NCBI GenBank assembly: GCA_035438985.1
Contig: DAORJK010000018.1
Location: forward strand, 1-57,924
Origin: UBA4408 sp002389785
GTDB lineage: Bacteria > Bacteroidota > Bacteroidia > UBA4408
Length of the DNA: 57,924 bases
Reading direction: 5' to 3'
Made by a program: the position numbers and the translations under genes. The notes under the pieces were generated by a model. That model had not been told where the DNA came from. It was given only the letters and a program-made list of their open reading frames with translations, and ran no database searches. Of the stretch, positions 9,784-18,018 are shown one piece after another (within the stretch, counting starts at the first letter, position 1; each line of letters begins with the position of its first letter).

Positions 9784-10104
9784 CTACTCATCCAACAAGT
9801 AAATAGCTTGCTTTAACTCAGAAAGTGCCTTCGTTTGCCTTTGATTTTGGGCAATAGTAGTTCCTTGCAAATATGTATTTCTGGCTTTTTCCTTTTCACC
9901 TGATAATTCGTACAATTGACCTAATTGATAATATGCTCCTAAATAATTTATATCCTTTTTTAATATCGCTTCTATAATTTCAATGGCTTTTACTGTATTA
10001 CCTAATTTTTGAAGTTCAAGGGCATGTGCATAGTTTAAAAATGAGTCATTAGGTTCTTTTTCTAGCAACTTCTGCAAGGCAATTAATCGTTCTGATTGAA
10101 GCAT
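9784..10104 (-). CDS. Small TPR protein
   Basis: At 106 residues it is made almost entirely of tetratricopeptide helices: LNYAHALELQKLGNTVKAIE, then YLGAYYQLGQLYELSGEKEK, then a partial third repeat. It has no signal peptide or membrane segment, so it is probably a cytosolic protein-interaction module. It sits 45 bases downstream of pheS on the same strand and is probably co-transcribed with it. A small TPR protein next to pheS has no established function that I can name. The frame, helical pattern and position support a real gene. Confidence 0.75.
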   Translation of the reverse strand: MLQSERLIALQKLLEKEPNDSFLNYAHALELQKLGNTVKAIEIIEAILKKDINYLGAYYQLGQLYELSGEKEKARNTYLQGTTIAQNQRQTKALSELKQAIYLLDE

Positions 10105-10149
10105 CTTTGTTTTATTGAATTCAGCTGCAGTATGTATTAAAAAATTAGT

Positions 10150-11163
10150 TTATAGTACTGACTTAAACTGTTGAAGAAAACGAATGTCATTTTCAAAAAA
10201 CAACCTCAAATCATTGATTTTATACTTAAGCATAGTAATACGTTCTATACCCATTCCAAAAGCAAATCCTGTAAATTTGTTTGCATCAATTTTGCAATTA
10301 TTTAACACATTCGGATCTACCATCCCGCAACCGAGTATTTCAACCCAACCGGCACCTTTACAAATTGAACAACCTTTTCCTTCACAAAAAGGACAGGAAA
10401 TATCCATTTCAGCGCTCGGTTCTGTAAATGGGAAGTAAGAAGGTCTCAACCTAATCTGGGTTTTATCACCAAACATTTCCTTTGCAAAATAGAGTAAGGT
10501 TTGTTTTAGGTCGGCAAATGAAACCTGCGTATCAATATACAAGCCTTCTACTTGATGGAATTGACAGTGTGCCCTGGCAGAAATAGCCTCATTGCGGTAA
10601 ACTCTGCCAGGAGAAATGGTTCGTATTGGAGGTGCAGAATTTTCCATTACACGCACTTGAACTGAAGATGTGTGTGTGCGCAGAGCTACTTGGTTATTGA
10701 TAAAAAAAGTGTCTTGCATGTCTCTGGCTGGATGTTCTTCCGGAAAATTCAAGGCGGAAAAATTATGCCAGTCATCTTCAATTTCAGGGCCTTCGCTAAC
10801 AACAAAACCAATTCGTGAAAAAATTGAAATAATTTCGTTTCTAACTAAACTGAGCGGATGTCTTGAACCTAGAGACAATGGGATTGGACGTGTTAAGTCA
10901 ACTCCAACAGATTGGTCGTTATTGCTTCCAACAAACGTATCCTTTAATTCATTGATTTTACTTTGTGCACTATTTTTTAAAACATTCAATACCTGGCCCA
11001 ATTCACGCTTCAGTTCAGGACTTACATTTTTAAACTCATCAAAAAGCTGAGTTACTAAACCCTTTTTACCAAGCATTTTTATTCTGAAGTTTTCGAGTTG
11101 TTCGGCACTTTCAGCACTAAAAGCATCTATTTCCTTACTTAAATTAGCAATCTTTTCTTTCAT
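10150..11163 (-). CDS. pheS: Phenylalanine-tRNA ligase alpha subunit
   Basis: This is the catalytic subunit of the (alpha-beta)2 enzyme that charges tRNA-Phe. The N-terminal coiled coil (about 1-90) that holds tRNA is present. It is followed by the class II core with GSRHPLSLVRNEI, motif 2 around FHQVEGLYID, and motif 3 GFAFGMGIERITMLKY near the end. A Cys cluster (CPFCEGKGCSICKGAGW) at about 255-275 is the pattern seen in many bacterial PheS proteins. The length of 337 is normal. pheT is not adjacent, which is common in Bacteroidota where the two genes are often unlinked. Confidence 0.97.
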   Translation of the reverse strand: MKEKIANLSKEIDAFSAESAEQLENFRIKMLGKKGLVTQLFDEFKNVSPELKRELGQVLNVLKNSAQSKINELKDTFVGSNNDQSVGVDLTRPIPLSLGSRHPLSLVRNEIISIFSRIGFVVSEGPEIEDDWHNFSALNFPEEHPARDMQDTFFINNQVALRTHTSSVQVRVMENSAPPIRTISPGRVYRNEAISARAHCQFHQVEGLYIDTQVSFADLKQTLLYFAKEMFGDKTQIRLRPSYFPFTEPSAEMDISCPFCEGKGCSICKGAGWVEILGCGMVDPNVLNNCKIDANKFTGFAFGMGIERITMLKYKINDLRLFFENDIRFLQQFKSVL

Positions 11164-11474
11164 CTTCTATGTATTTGTGAGTCTTTGCCCTGAACTCAAA
11201 TCTGCAAAAATGGAAATCATCCCAGTAAATAATGTGTGCAAAATAACGGAATATCACTATCACAGCCAAAAGTAATATAATTAGTCGGCTATGCACATTG
11301 CTATTGAGATGTAAATGCTATTAAGCGTACATTAAACCCATTTTATACTAAAATTAAATACAATAAAGCAGTAGTTGGAGCGTTTTGTGTTTTGAGAAAA
11401 TAATTACTAAACTTGCGCCTCACTTATAAAAATCATAATTTTTAAACCAATTAATAACCAATAAATACAAAAAA
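11164..11474. other. 311-base divergent intergenic region between pheS and exbB
   Basis: No open frame or RNA gene is apparent. It must carry the promoters for pheS (leftward) and the Ton cluster (rightward). A candidate for the latter is listed separately; no clear TAnnTTTG was found for pheS. Confidence 0.6.
11384..11415 (+). promoter_or_regulatory. Candidate promoter of the exbB-tonB cluster
   Basis: TTTG at 11384-11387 and TAAACTTG at 11408-11415 (one mismatch to TAnnTTTG) are 20 bases apart, the spacing expected for the housekeeping sigma factor of Bacteroidota. The exbB start follows 59 bases later. Confidence 0.45.
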
Positions 11475-12281
11475 ATGAGCAGTACAAAATCAACACAAGA
11501 AAGTAGTTTCAAAGCCCTGTTTGCAGCTATTGTTATCCCAACCGCATTGGTGGTTTCCTGGATTATTTATAAATTTATTTTGGGCGCTGAGGCCAATTTC
11601 GATGCAGAAGGACATCCAGTTGCTGGAAACTATTTGGGAGTAATTTATATGGGTGGACCAATTGTACCAATTTTAATTACCGTTAATTTATTGGTTTTAA
11701 CTTTTTCAATTGAACGTTTTATCACCATTTCAAAAGCAAAAGGAAGTTCACGAGTTGAGCCTTTTATTCGCAATGTAAAAAACCTAATGAGCTCTGATAA
11801 ATTTGATGCTGCTATTGCTGAATGTGATAAGCAAAAAGGTTCCATTGCTGCAGTTATTAAAGCAGGGTTAGGAAAATACAAATACGTTGAAAATGATAAT
11901 TCAATGGACAAAGAAGGTAAAATTGCTGCCATTCAAAAAGAATTAGAAGAAGCTACTTCTTTAGAATTGCCAATGCTTTCTAAAAATTTAGTGATTATTT
12001 CTACCTGTGCTTCAATTGCCACATTAATTGGTTTGATTGGAACAGTATTGGGGATGATTCGTGCTTTTGCTGCTCTTGCTCAAGCTGGTGCACCTGATGC
12101 TACCGCACTTGCAACCGGTATTTCTGAAGCCTTGATTAACACGGCATTGGGTATTATCGGTTCAACTATTGCGATTATTATGTACAATTATTTTACAAAC
12201 AAAATTGACACCCTTACTTACGGAATAGATGAGGCCGGATTTAGCATTGTGCAAACCTTTAATGAGAAGCACAAAGCTTAA
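11475..12281 (+). CDS. exbB: MotA/TolQ/ExbB proton channel family protein
   Basis: This inner-membrane proton-channel subunit powers TonB with ExbD. The 268 residues include an N-terminal membrane segment (LFAAIVIPTALVVSWIIYKF). A second lies around GPIVPILITVNLLVLTFSIE. The characteristic pair near the C-terminus is NLVIISTCASIATLIGLIGT with VLGMIRAF, then ALINTALGIIGSTIAIIMYN. The conserved TolQ/ExbB pattern LIGLIGTVLGMI and the Ala/Gly-rich last helix support the family. It is first in a same-strand run exbB-exbD-exbD-tonB. The extra N-terminal membrane segment and periplasmic loop are usual for Bacteroidota ExbB. Confidence 0.93.
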   Translation: MSSTKSTQESSFKALFAAIVIPTALVVSWIIYKFILGAEANFDAEGHPVAGNYLGVIYMGGPIVPILITVNLLVLTFSIERFITISKAKGSSRVEPFIRNVKNLMSSDKFDAAIAECDKQKGSIAAVIKAGLGKYKYVENDNSMDKEGKIAAIQKELEEATSLELPMLSKNLVIISTCASIATLIGLIGTVLGMIRAFAALAQAGAPDATALATGISEALINTALGIIGSTIAIIMYNYFTNKIDTLTYGIDEAGFSIVQTFNEKHKA

Positions 12282-12326
12282 TTTTTGATGATAAAATTGT
12301 AACTACTCATTTAAATTCGCAAAGAA

Positions 12327-12971
12327 ATGCCTAAAATAAAAGTTCCCCGCAGCAGTCCTTCATTGGACATGACTCCGATGGTGGATTTGGCTTTCCTCCT
12401 GGTAACGTTTTTCATGTTAACCACACAGTTTAGAGCAACCGAGCCGGCAGTAGTTGATACTCCTTCCTCTATTTCTGAAAAAATATTGCCCGAAAATATC
12501 ATGTTGATATCTGTAGACCATGATGGGAAAATATTTTATTCAATTAGTGGTCAGGAAACCAAAATAAAAACGCTATTGGACATGGGAAAGCAATATAAAA
12601 TTGATTTCACTCCTGAAGAACAAAAACGGTTTTCATTAATGACAAGTTTTGGTGTACCTATCAATCAACTAAAACAATACATTGCGCTATCTGAAACAGA
12701 AAAAGGTAAATTTAAATCAACCGGAATTCCTACAGATACTACTGCCAGCAATGAACTTAGTGATTGGGTGCAGGCAGGATGGAGAAATGCAGCTTTAGCC
12801 GAAAGAGCTTTAAAGGATGCAGGTCAAAAACACGAGCCCCTGCGCTTTGCAATAAAAGCTGATGCAAAAGCTAATTACATTACGGTAAAGCAAGTATTTG
12901 ACACCTTTAAGAAAAAGGAAATTTATCGGTTTAATTTAATTACCGATTTAGAGTCAAACGATAAAGAGTAA
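12327..12971 (+). CDS. exbD: ExbD/TolR biopolymer transport protein (first copy)
   Basis: At 214 residues it has the ExbD hallmark near the N-terminus: SLDMTPMVDLAFLLVTFFML, with the membrane Asp of MVDLAFLL that takes part in proton transfer. A long periplasmic domain follows, containing the late AIKADAKANYITVKQVFDTF strand-helix unit typical of ExbD. Compared with classical ExbD (about 140 residues) it carries a large insert at roughly 60-150, shared with Bacteroidota homologues. It follows exbB by 45 bases and precedes a second exbD, so the complex may contain two different ExbD subunits. Confidence 0.92.
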   Translation: MPKIKVPRSSPSLDMTPMVDLAFLLVTFFMLTTQFRATEPAVVDTPSSISEKILPENIMLISVDHDGKIFYSISGQETKIKTLLDMGKQYKIDFTPEEQKRFSLMTSFGVPINQLKQYIALSETEKGKFKSTGIPTDTTASNELSDWVQAGWRNAALAERALKDAGQKHEPLRFAIKADAKANYITVKQVFDTFKKKEIYRFNLITDLESNDKE

Positions 12972-13061
12972 AATTCAATTTGTGGAAAAACATTTTTGTT
13001 GCATCTACAAATACGAAATCAAAAAATACATTTAACTAATTAGTTTTAATAACACTATTAA

Positions 13062-13679
13062 ATGGCAGAATTAAATACAGACGGTGGCGGCGGTCATGGC
13101 AAACATGAAAAGAAACGCGCCAAAAAATCGTCCACAAAAATTGACATGACACCTATGGTGGATTTGGCCTTTTTGCTGCTTACTTTTTTTATGCTTACCA
13201 CAACTTTTAGTAAGCCTAAAACCATGGAGTTAAATATGCCGGCCGACCCTAAGGATATTAAAGATCAACCGAAGGTAAAAAATGCAATCACATTCTTGCT
13301 TACCGAAAACAATAAAGTTTATTGGTATTACGGTGAGTTTAAGCCTACTGAAACCAAGTTAGAAAAAACTAATTTCAGTAAAGATGGTATTCATAAGATA
13401 CTTTTAGAAGATTACAACAAAGATGTTGCTACCCGCATCATGGAATTGGAAAAGAAAAGAGATACCCATGAAATTGCCGATACTACTTTTAAACGGTTAG
13501 CAGTAGGTATTAAAGGAGAAAAAAAGGCCTTAATGGCGCTTGTTAAAACAGACGATAAGGCTACTTATGGTAATGTAATTGATATGTTGGATGAACTTAA
13601 TGTTTGCTATGTGGGTAAGTATGCATTAGTAGATATTAGTGCACCCGAACTAGAACTTGTAAAACAACAACCCAACTAA
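13062..13679 (+). CDS. exbD: ExbD/TolR biopolymer transport protein (second copy)
   Basis: The 205-residue protein repeats the first copy's design: a basic N-terminus (HGKHEKKRAKKSSTKI), then DMTPMVDLAFLLLTFFMLTT with the conserved membrane Asp. A periplasmic domain follows, ending in MALVKTDDKATYGNVIDMLD. It is clearly a paralogue of the preceding gene, but with a Gly/His-rich cytoplasmic start and a different insert. It follows after a 90-base gap and is 11 bases from tonB. Tandem exbD genes before tonB are a standard Bacteroidota arrangement for energising TonB-dependent outer-membrane transporters. Confidence 0.92.
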   Translation: MAELNTDGGGGHGKHEKKRAKKSSTKIDMTPMVDLAFLLLTFFMLTTTFSKPKTMELNMPADPKDIKDQPKVKNAITFLLTENNKVYWYYGEFKPTETKLEKTNFSKDGIHKILLEDYNKDVATRIMELEKKRDTHEIADTTFKRLAVGIKGEKKALMALVKTDDKATYGNVIDMLDELNVCYVGKYALVDISAPELELVKQQPN

Positions 13680-13690
13680 AATTTTGTAAC

Positions 13691-14518
13691 ATGGCAGAAA
13701 AAAACGGAATGTTTATACAAGATTGGAGCAACGTTGTATACGAAGGAAGAAACGAGCTTGTATTTGAAAACAAAAACAAAGAATACGGTGCTTATCAAAT
13801 TAGAAGAGGATATAACCGTACAGTTACCATTGCATTATTGATTGGAATTAGTGCCTTTGTATTTTTCGCATTGCTTCCTAAAATTATTGAATTACTTACT
13901 CCTTCTGAAGAAGATGCTTTAAAAGCGAATACTGAAGTAGCAATTGACTTAACAGAACCACCGCCAATTGACGAAACAGAACCACCACCACCGCCACCGC
14001 CGCCACCACCGGTAATGGAAACTGTTAAATTTGTTCCGCCTGTTGTTACGGATGAAGAGGTGCCGGATGAAGAAATTCCACCGCCCCAAGAAAAATTATC
14101 TGAAACTACCGTAAGTACTGAAACCCAAGAGGGAAATGGTGGTGATATTATTATTCCGGATGGTACAGGAAATGAAGTCGTAGGAACTGAACCCGAACAG
14201 GTGTTTACCATTGTTGAACAAATGCCAAGTTTTCCTGGAGGAGAAGAGGAATTGTTCAAATACCTTGGAAAAAATATTCAGTATCCTGCCATGGAAAAAG
14301 ATAATGGAATTTCAGGTACGGCTTATGTAACCTTCGTTGTGGATAAGGACGGGAAAATAAAAGATGCCAAAATTGCTAGAGGTGTAAAAGGTGGTCCCGG
14401 ATGCGACAGAGAGGCTTTACGTGTTGTGTCATCAATGCCTGATTGGAAAGCGGGAAAGCAAAATGGACGACAGGTTTCGGTTCAATTTAACCTTCCGATA
14501 AAGTTTGTGTTAAGATAA
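13691..14518 (+). CDS. tonB: TonB-family energy transducer
   Basis: At 275 residues it has a cytoplasmic start. A single membrane helix lies near 37-60 (TVTIALLIGISAFVFFALLP). A periplasm-spanning Pro/Glu-rich linker with a run of about ten prolines near 98-110 follows. The C-terminal TonB domain (about 185-275) includes PSFPGGEEELFKYLGKNIQY, GTAYVTFVVDKDGKIKDAKI and VQFNLPIKFVLR. It transmits the proton motive force captured by ExbB/ExbD to outer-membrane receptors. The N-terminal segment VFENKNKEYGAYQIRRGYNR is the usual Bacteroidota TonB opening. A perfect 12-bp hairpin follows the stop. Confidence 0.94.
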   Translation: MAEKNGMFIQDWSNVVYEGRNELVFENKNKEYGAYQIRRGYNRTVTIALLIGISAFVFFALLPKIIELLTPSEEDALKANTEVAIDLTEPPPIDETEPPPPPPPPPPVMETVKFVPPVVTDEEVPDEEIPPPQEKLSETTVSTETQEGNGGDIIIPDGTGNEVVGTEPEQVFTIVEQMPSFPGGEEELFKYLGKNIQYPAMEKDNGISGTAYVTFVVDKDGKIKDAKIARGVKGGPGCDREALRVVSSMPDWKAGKQNGRQVSVQFNLPIKFVLR

Positions 14519-14540
14519 TTTATTCCATACATCAATATCT

Positions 14541-14575
14541 GAAATAGCGTTGGGAAAGCTCAACGCTATTTCTTT
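14541..14575 (+). terminator. Hairpin after tonB, possible terminator or processing site
   Basis: GAAATAGCGTTG at 14541-14552 pairs perfectly with CAACGCTATTTC at 14561-14572 across an 8-base loop. Only a short T run follows, so it may attenuate rather than end transcription into the small membrane-protein gene 15 bases further on. Confidence 0.55.
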
Positions 14576-14589
14576 AACCAATAAATGCA

Positions 14590-14844
14590 ATGATTAGTGA
14601 AAATACCGCTTTAAGAAAAACCCTATTTTATTTCAGCCTAATAATGGTGTTCGTGTACATTGCACTTGGAATTGCCATTGCTTTTACCACTTTTTTGATT
14701 GATTTAGTACCGAATAACCGAATGATAATAGGCGGAATTTTAGTGATCTACGGAGCTTTTCGATTGTATGTGCTGAACCGTCAGAGAAAAAGTTATAAGT
14801 TTTTTCAAGAACAAAAAAGCAACAATGAAAATTTAGGAAATTAA
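14590..14844 (+). CDS. Small two-helix membrane protein
   Basis: The 84 residues contain two hydrophobic helices (TLFYFSLIMVFVYIALGIAI near residue 12, and RMIIGGILVIYGAFRLYVLN near 47). A short charged tail, RQRKSYKFFQEQK, follows. There is no known motif. The gene lies between tonB and the PstS-like lipoprotein, two bases before the latter's ATG, so translation of the two is probably coupled. A short hydrophobic protein at this place is commonly seen in Bacteroidota versions of the cluster. The function is unknown. Confidence 0.75.
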   Translation: MISENTALRKTLFYFSLIMVFVYIALGIAIAFTTFLIDLVPNNRMIIGGILVIYGAFRLYVLNRQRKSYKFFQEQKSNNENLGN

Positions 14845-14846
14845 AC

Positions 14847-15779
14847 ATGAAATTGTTGAATAATTTACTTGTACCAATATTGCTTGTCACATTACTGGCA
14901 GCTTGTGGTTCGGGAGGACCGAAACAGTTTTCAGACACGCCAACTTCCGGCACAGTTAACATTGTGGTAGATGAAAGTTATTCGTTACTTTTTGATACTC
15001 AGATTTACACCTTTCAAAAGTTGTATACAAAAGCCAAAATAAATTGCAGTTATAAACCTGAAAAAGAGGCTTTAAATTCACTGCTGCTGGATTGCTGTAA
15101 GGTAGTTGTAATAAATCGCGATTTAACAGCATTTGAACGAGCTGAATTTAAAAAAAGTAACCTCTTTCCGGTTTCAACTAAAATAGCTGAAGACGCAGTT
15201 GCTTTTATTGTAAACAACGAAATTGATTCAATTGAATTGACCGTTAATCAACTAAAAGCTATACTTAGCGGCAAGGACAGTTTGTGGAGTCAGCTTATTC
15301 CTGCGGGAGTTGCTTCACCAATAAATGTAGTTTTTGATAATGCCAGCTCAGCCAATGAACGGTATTTACGCGAATTTTTATTAAATAATGCTTCCTATCA
15401 AAAAAACTGCTTTGCTGTTAAATCCAATCAGGAAGTAATTAATTATGTAAATACACATAAAAATGCGTTAGGCGTAATAAGTGTAAATTGGATTAGCGAT
15501 CAAGACGATACCTTGAGTCAACGTTTTTTGAAAAAAGTAAAAGTAGTTCCCATTGCAAAAGATTCGAATCATGAATCCTATAAGCCTTACCAGGCCTACA
15601 TTAAAACCAAAGACTACCCGCTTTGCCGCGATGTGTATATGATTAATCGACAAACAAGAGCCGGACTTGGCACAGGCTTTGTTTCGTTCGTAGCCGGTGA
15701 AAAAGGTCAGCGTATGATTTTAAAATCGGGTTTAGTACCCGCGACCATTCCCAGTAGATTAGTTGAAATTAAACAGTAA
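14847..15779 (+). CDS. PstS-like substrate-binding lipoprotein
   Basis: The 310-residue protein starts with a lipoprotein signal (LLVPILLVTLLAACGSGG; lipidated Cys at about residue 20). It then follows the PBP-like fold of phosphate ABC transporter binding proteins: TVNIVVDESY at the start, DAVAFIVNNE as hinge strand, LTVNQLKAILSGKDSLW, and a late GFVSFVAGEKGQRMILKSGL. No permease or ATPase genes are nearby, so it is probably not part of a Pst transporter. In Bacteroidota this lipoprotein is linked to the exbBD/tonB/TPR cluster. What it binds cannot be told from sequence. The next gene starts 17 bases after its stop. Confidence 0.85.
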   Translation: MKLLNNLLVPILLVTLLAACGSGGPKQFSDTPTSGTVNIVVDESYSLLFDTQIYTFQKLYTKAKINCSYKPEKEALNSLLLDCCKVVVINRDLTAFERAEFKKSNLFPVSTKIAEDAVAFIVNNEIDSIELTVNQLKAILSGKDSLWSQLIPAGVASPINVVFDNASSANERYLREFLLNNASYQKNCFAVKSNQEVINYVNTHKNALGVISVNWISDQDDTLSQRFLKKVKVVPIAKDSNHESYKPYQAYIKTKDYPLCRDVYMINRQTRAGLGTGFVSFVAGEKGQRMILKSGLVPATIPSRLVEIKQ

Positions 15780-15796
15780 TTAATATCCAATTAAAA

Positions 15797-17371
15797 ATGA
15801 AAAAAATAATTTTATCTACCCTCTTATTTGGTGGATATTTTGCAGAAGCGCAGACATTAAAAGATGCCATAAAATTAACTGAAAATGAACAATTTTATGC
15901 TGCCACACGAGCCTTTCGGAACTTAATTCAACAACAACCAACCGTTGGTGAAAATTATTTTTACTTGGGTGAAAATTACTTTAAATCTGAAAAATTAGAC
16001 TCTGCTCAAATTGCCTATAATAAAGGGGCTGAAACGAATGTAAGCAATCCGATTAACTATGTTGGGATTGGAAAAGTAGATTGGTACAACGGAAAGTTTG
16101 ATGCTGCAAAGGCCAATTTCACAAAAGCATTAACCATGAGTAATAATAAAAATGCTTTGGTTATGATGAAAATTGCCGAGTGTTATACTCGAGCAGAAAA
16201 GAAGGACCTAATGTCGGCATTTTCTTTACTTACTGCTGCTGCTAAATTAGAGCCTAAAAATGCAGAGATATATTTGCTTACCGGCGATGCTTATCTTGAA
16301 AACAACAACGATGGAAGTAACGCAATAAAAAACTATGAAAAAGCTGCTGAAATTGACAAATCATCTGTTCAAGCTATTTTAAGAATGGGGCAATTATATG
16401 GTCGAGCGCGTAATTATAACCTAGCTTTAGATTATTACAAACGTGCTGCGCTAATTGACTCATCATTTGCTCCGGCCTATCGCGAGCAAGGTGAACTGTA
16501 TTACATGGCCAAACAATACAATGTTGCAAAAGCTAAATACAAACGCTTTTTAGAACTTTCGAGTAACAACTTAGATGCACGTACTCGATATGCTTCATTT
16601 CTTTTCTTAAGTAAAGAATATGCAAATGCTATTTCTGAAATTAAAGAAATACAAAAGCTCGATACGAGTAGTAATATACTAAATAGATTGTTGGCCTTTT
16701 CGTATTATGAAACAGGAGATTTTGCAAGTGGATTAAGTAAAAGCACTACATTTTTCAACCGAGCATCCAGTGAAAAAACAAAAGTTCTGGCCCAAGATTA
16801 TGAGTACAACGGAAAATTATTAATCAAAACCGGAAATGATTCGATAGGTATTGAAAAATTAAACAAGGCCATCGACATGGATACTGCAAAGGCAGATTTG
16901 TATAGTGAAATTGCATCCAGCTACATGAAGCAAAAAAAATATGCACTGGCTATAAACAACTATCAAAAGAAAATTACACTTGGGAAGCCAAATGCAAATG
17001 ATTATTTTGGAATGGGTAGAGCATACTATTTTAGTAAAGATTTTGTGAATGCTGATAGTGCTTTTGCACAAATAATTAAATCGAATCCAACCTTACCACT
17101 TGGTTATTTATGGAGAGCAAAATCGAATACGCAACTCGATGCAAGCAATGAAAAAGGATTAGCTAAACCTTATTACGAACAATTTGTAAGTTTGGTGAAG
17201 CCCGAAGAACTTGAAAAAAACAAAAAAGATTTAATTGAAGCTTATTCCTATTTAGGATTTCAAGCAATGAAGCTAAAAGACACTTCAACAGCTAAACAGC
17301 ACTGGCAAAAGGTTTTGGAACTGGAACCTTCAAATGAAAAAGCCAAGAAAGCTTTAGAAAGTTTTAAATAA
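15797..17371 (+). CDS. Exported tetratricopeptide repeat protein
   Basis: A signal peptide (MKKIILSTLLFGGYFAEAQ) is followed by about twelve TPR-like helix pairs covering almost all of the 524 residues. Examples are GENYFYLGENYFKSEKLDSA, AEIYLLTGDAYLENNNDGSN, APAYREQGELYYMAKQYNVA and DYFGMGRAYYFSKDFVNADS. It is probably periplasmic and acts as a protein-interaction scaffold. It ends the exbB-to-TPR run and is followed at once by a strong bidirectional terminator. The strict synteny suggests it works with the Ton or PstS-like parts in envelope transport, but no partner is proven by the sequence. Confidence 0.9.
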   Translation: MKKIILSTLLFGGYFAEAQTLKDAIKLTENEQFYAATRAFRNLIQQQPTVGENYFYLGENYFKSEKLDSAQIAYNKGAETNVSNPINYVGIGKVDWYNGKFDAAKANFTKALTMSNNKNALVMMKIAECYTRAEKKDLMSAFSLLTAAAKLEPKNAEIYLLTGDAYLENNNDGSNAIKNYEKAAEIDKSSVQAILRMGQLYGRARNYNLALDYYKRAALIDSSFAPAYREQGELYYMAKQYNVAKAKYKRFLELSSNNLDARTRYASFLFLSKEYANAISEIKEIQKLDTSSNILNRLLAFSYYETGDFASGLSKSTTFFNRASSEKTKVLAQDYEYNGKLLIKTGNDSIGIEKLNKAIDMDTAKADLYSEIASSYMKQKKYALAINNYQKKITLGKPNANDYFGMGRAYYFSKDFVNADSAFAQIIKSNPTLPLGYLWRAKSNTQLDASNEKGLAKPYYEQFVSLVKPEELEKNKKDLIEAYSYLGFQAMKLKDTSTAKQHWQKVLELEPSNEKAKKALESFK

Positions 17372-17378
17372 ACCGGAT

Positions 17379-17413
17379 AAAAGCCTCAAAGTACTACTCT
17401 TTGAGGCTTTTAT
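17379..17413. terminator. Bidirectional intrinsic terminator
   Basis: AAAAGCCTCAAAG (17379-17391) pairs perfectly over 13 bp with CTTTGAGGCTTTT (17399-17411) around a 7-base loop, with A/T tracts on both sides. It closes the TPR gene on the plus strand and overlaps the last codons of the lipoprotein gene on the minus strand. Confidence 0.85.
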
Positions 17414-17948
17414 TTTGAAATTTCGCAACTACAAAATAGTTTTCATCGAGTAAACCTAAAATGCTTTGAAAACTTTTGTAAGAATAACCGGAAGATGGCT
17501 GATAAATTAATTGCGAACTGCTTTTTACAATAAAATTATCACTTTGCTTAACAATCCTTATTGACTCTAACTTTTCATTAAAGTAAATTAACTTTACTTG
17601 TCGAACAGGTATACTGTTTATTTTGGCTTTGTAAGTAACAATAACAGTGTTAGCAACACTAAGAGTGTCAGATAAAAATTGGTCCTTCCATGCAGCTTTG
17701 TTTAAATCAATAGCTGTAAATAATTCTAATTCTTTAGTCCAATTAACCGTATTATCCGTTAGTGAATCTTGTTCCTTATTTAAATAGATTTTTTTTAGAA
17801 CTCCGCTTCTTAACCGATTTAAACGCGTTACTTCTGAGTTAAAATAGTGTGGAATATTAAAACTCGAAGATACACTTTGAGATTTTTCATCGTGTGAGGT
17901 ACATGAGCTGAAATTAAGCAATCCCGCTACAAAAATGAGCTTGTACAA
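17394..17948 (-). CDS. Hypothetical lipoprotein
   Basis: About 184 residues. With the TTG at 17946-17948 as start, the product begins MYKLIFVAGLLNFSSC, a compact lipoprotein signal with Cys at position 16, so it should be anchored to the envelope. An in-frame GTG at 17997-17999 would add 17 residues (RNLFYEKERNYYFRFFL) and is the alternative. Longer frames upstream run into the aldehyde dehydrogenase gene and are not credible. The rest is a mixed alpha/beta domain (WTKELELFTAIDLNKAAWKD, VIVTYKAKINSIPVRQVKLI) with no recognised family. The gene lies directly downstream of ALDH, behind that gene's terminator hairpin. Confidence 0.7.
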   Translation of the reverse strand: MYKLIFVAGLLNFSSCTSHDEKSQSVSSSFNIPHYFNSEVTRLNRLRSGVLKKIYLNKEQDSLTDNTVNWTKELELFTAIDLNKAAWKDQFLSDTLSVANTVIVTYKAKINSIPVRQVKLIYFNEKLESIRIVKQSDNFIVKSSSQLIYQPSSGYSYKSFQSILGLLDENYFVVAKFQNKSLKE

Positions 17949-17980
17949 AAAAAAGCGGAAGTAATAATTCCGCTCTTTTT
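17949..17980 (-). terminator. Intrinsic terminator of the ALDH gene
   Basis: On the minus strand AGCGGAA, a 7-base loop, TTCCGCT and a run of eight T form a classical terminator 39 bases after the ALDH stop. The T run touches the proposed TTG start of the downstream lipoprotein gene. Confidence 0.7.
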
Positions 17981-18018
17981 CGTAAAATAAGTTGCGCACC
18001 TGAAACAAAATATTCCGA

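Noticed and set aside
13795..14259. Minus-strand open frame with a poly-Gly run
   Set aside because: It is the reverse complement of the TonB proline-rich linker.
14847..15779. Calling the lipoprotein PstS of a phosphate transporter
   Set aside because: The fold matches, but no pstC, pstA, pstB or phoU lies nearby and the gene is part of the Ton cluster.
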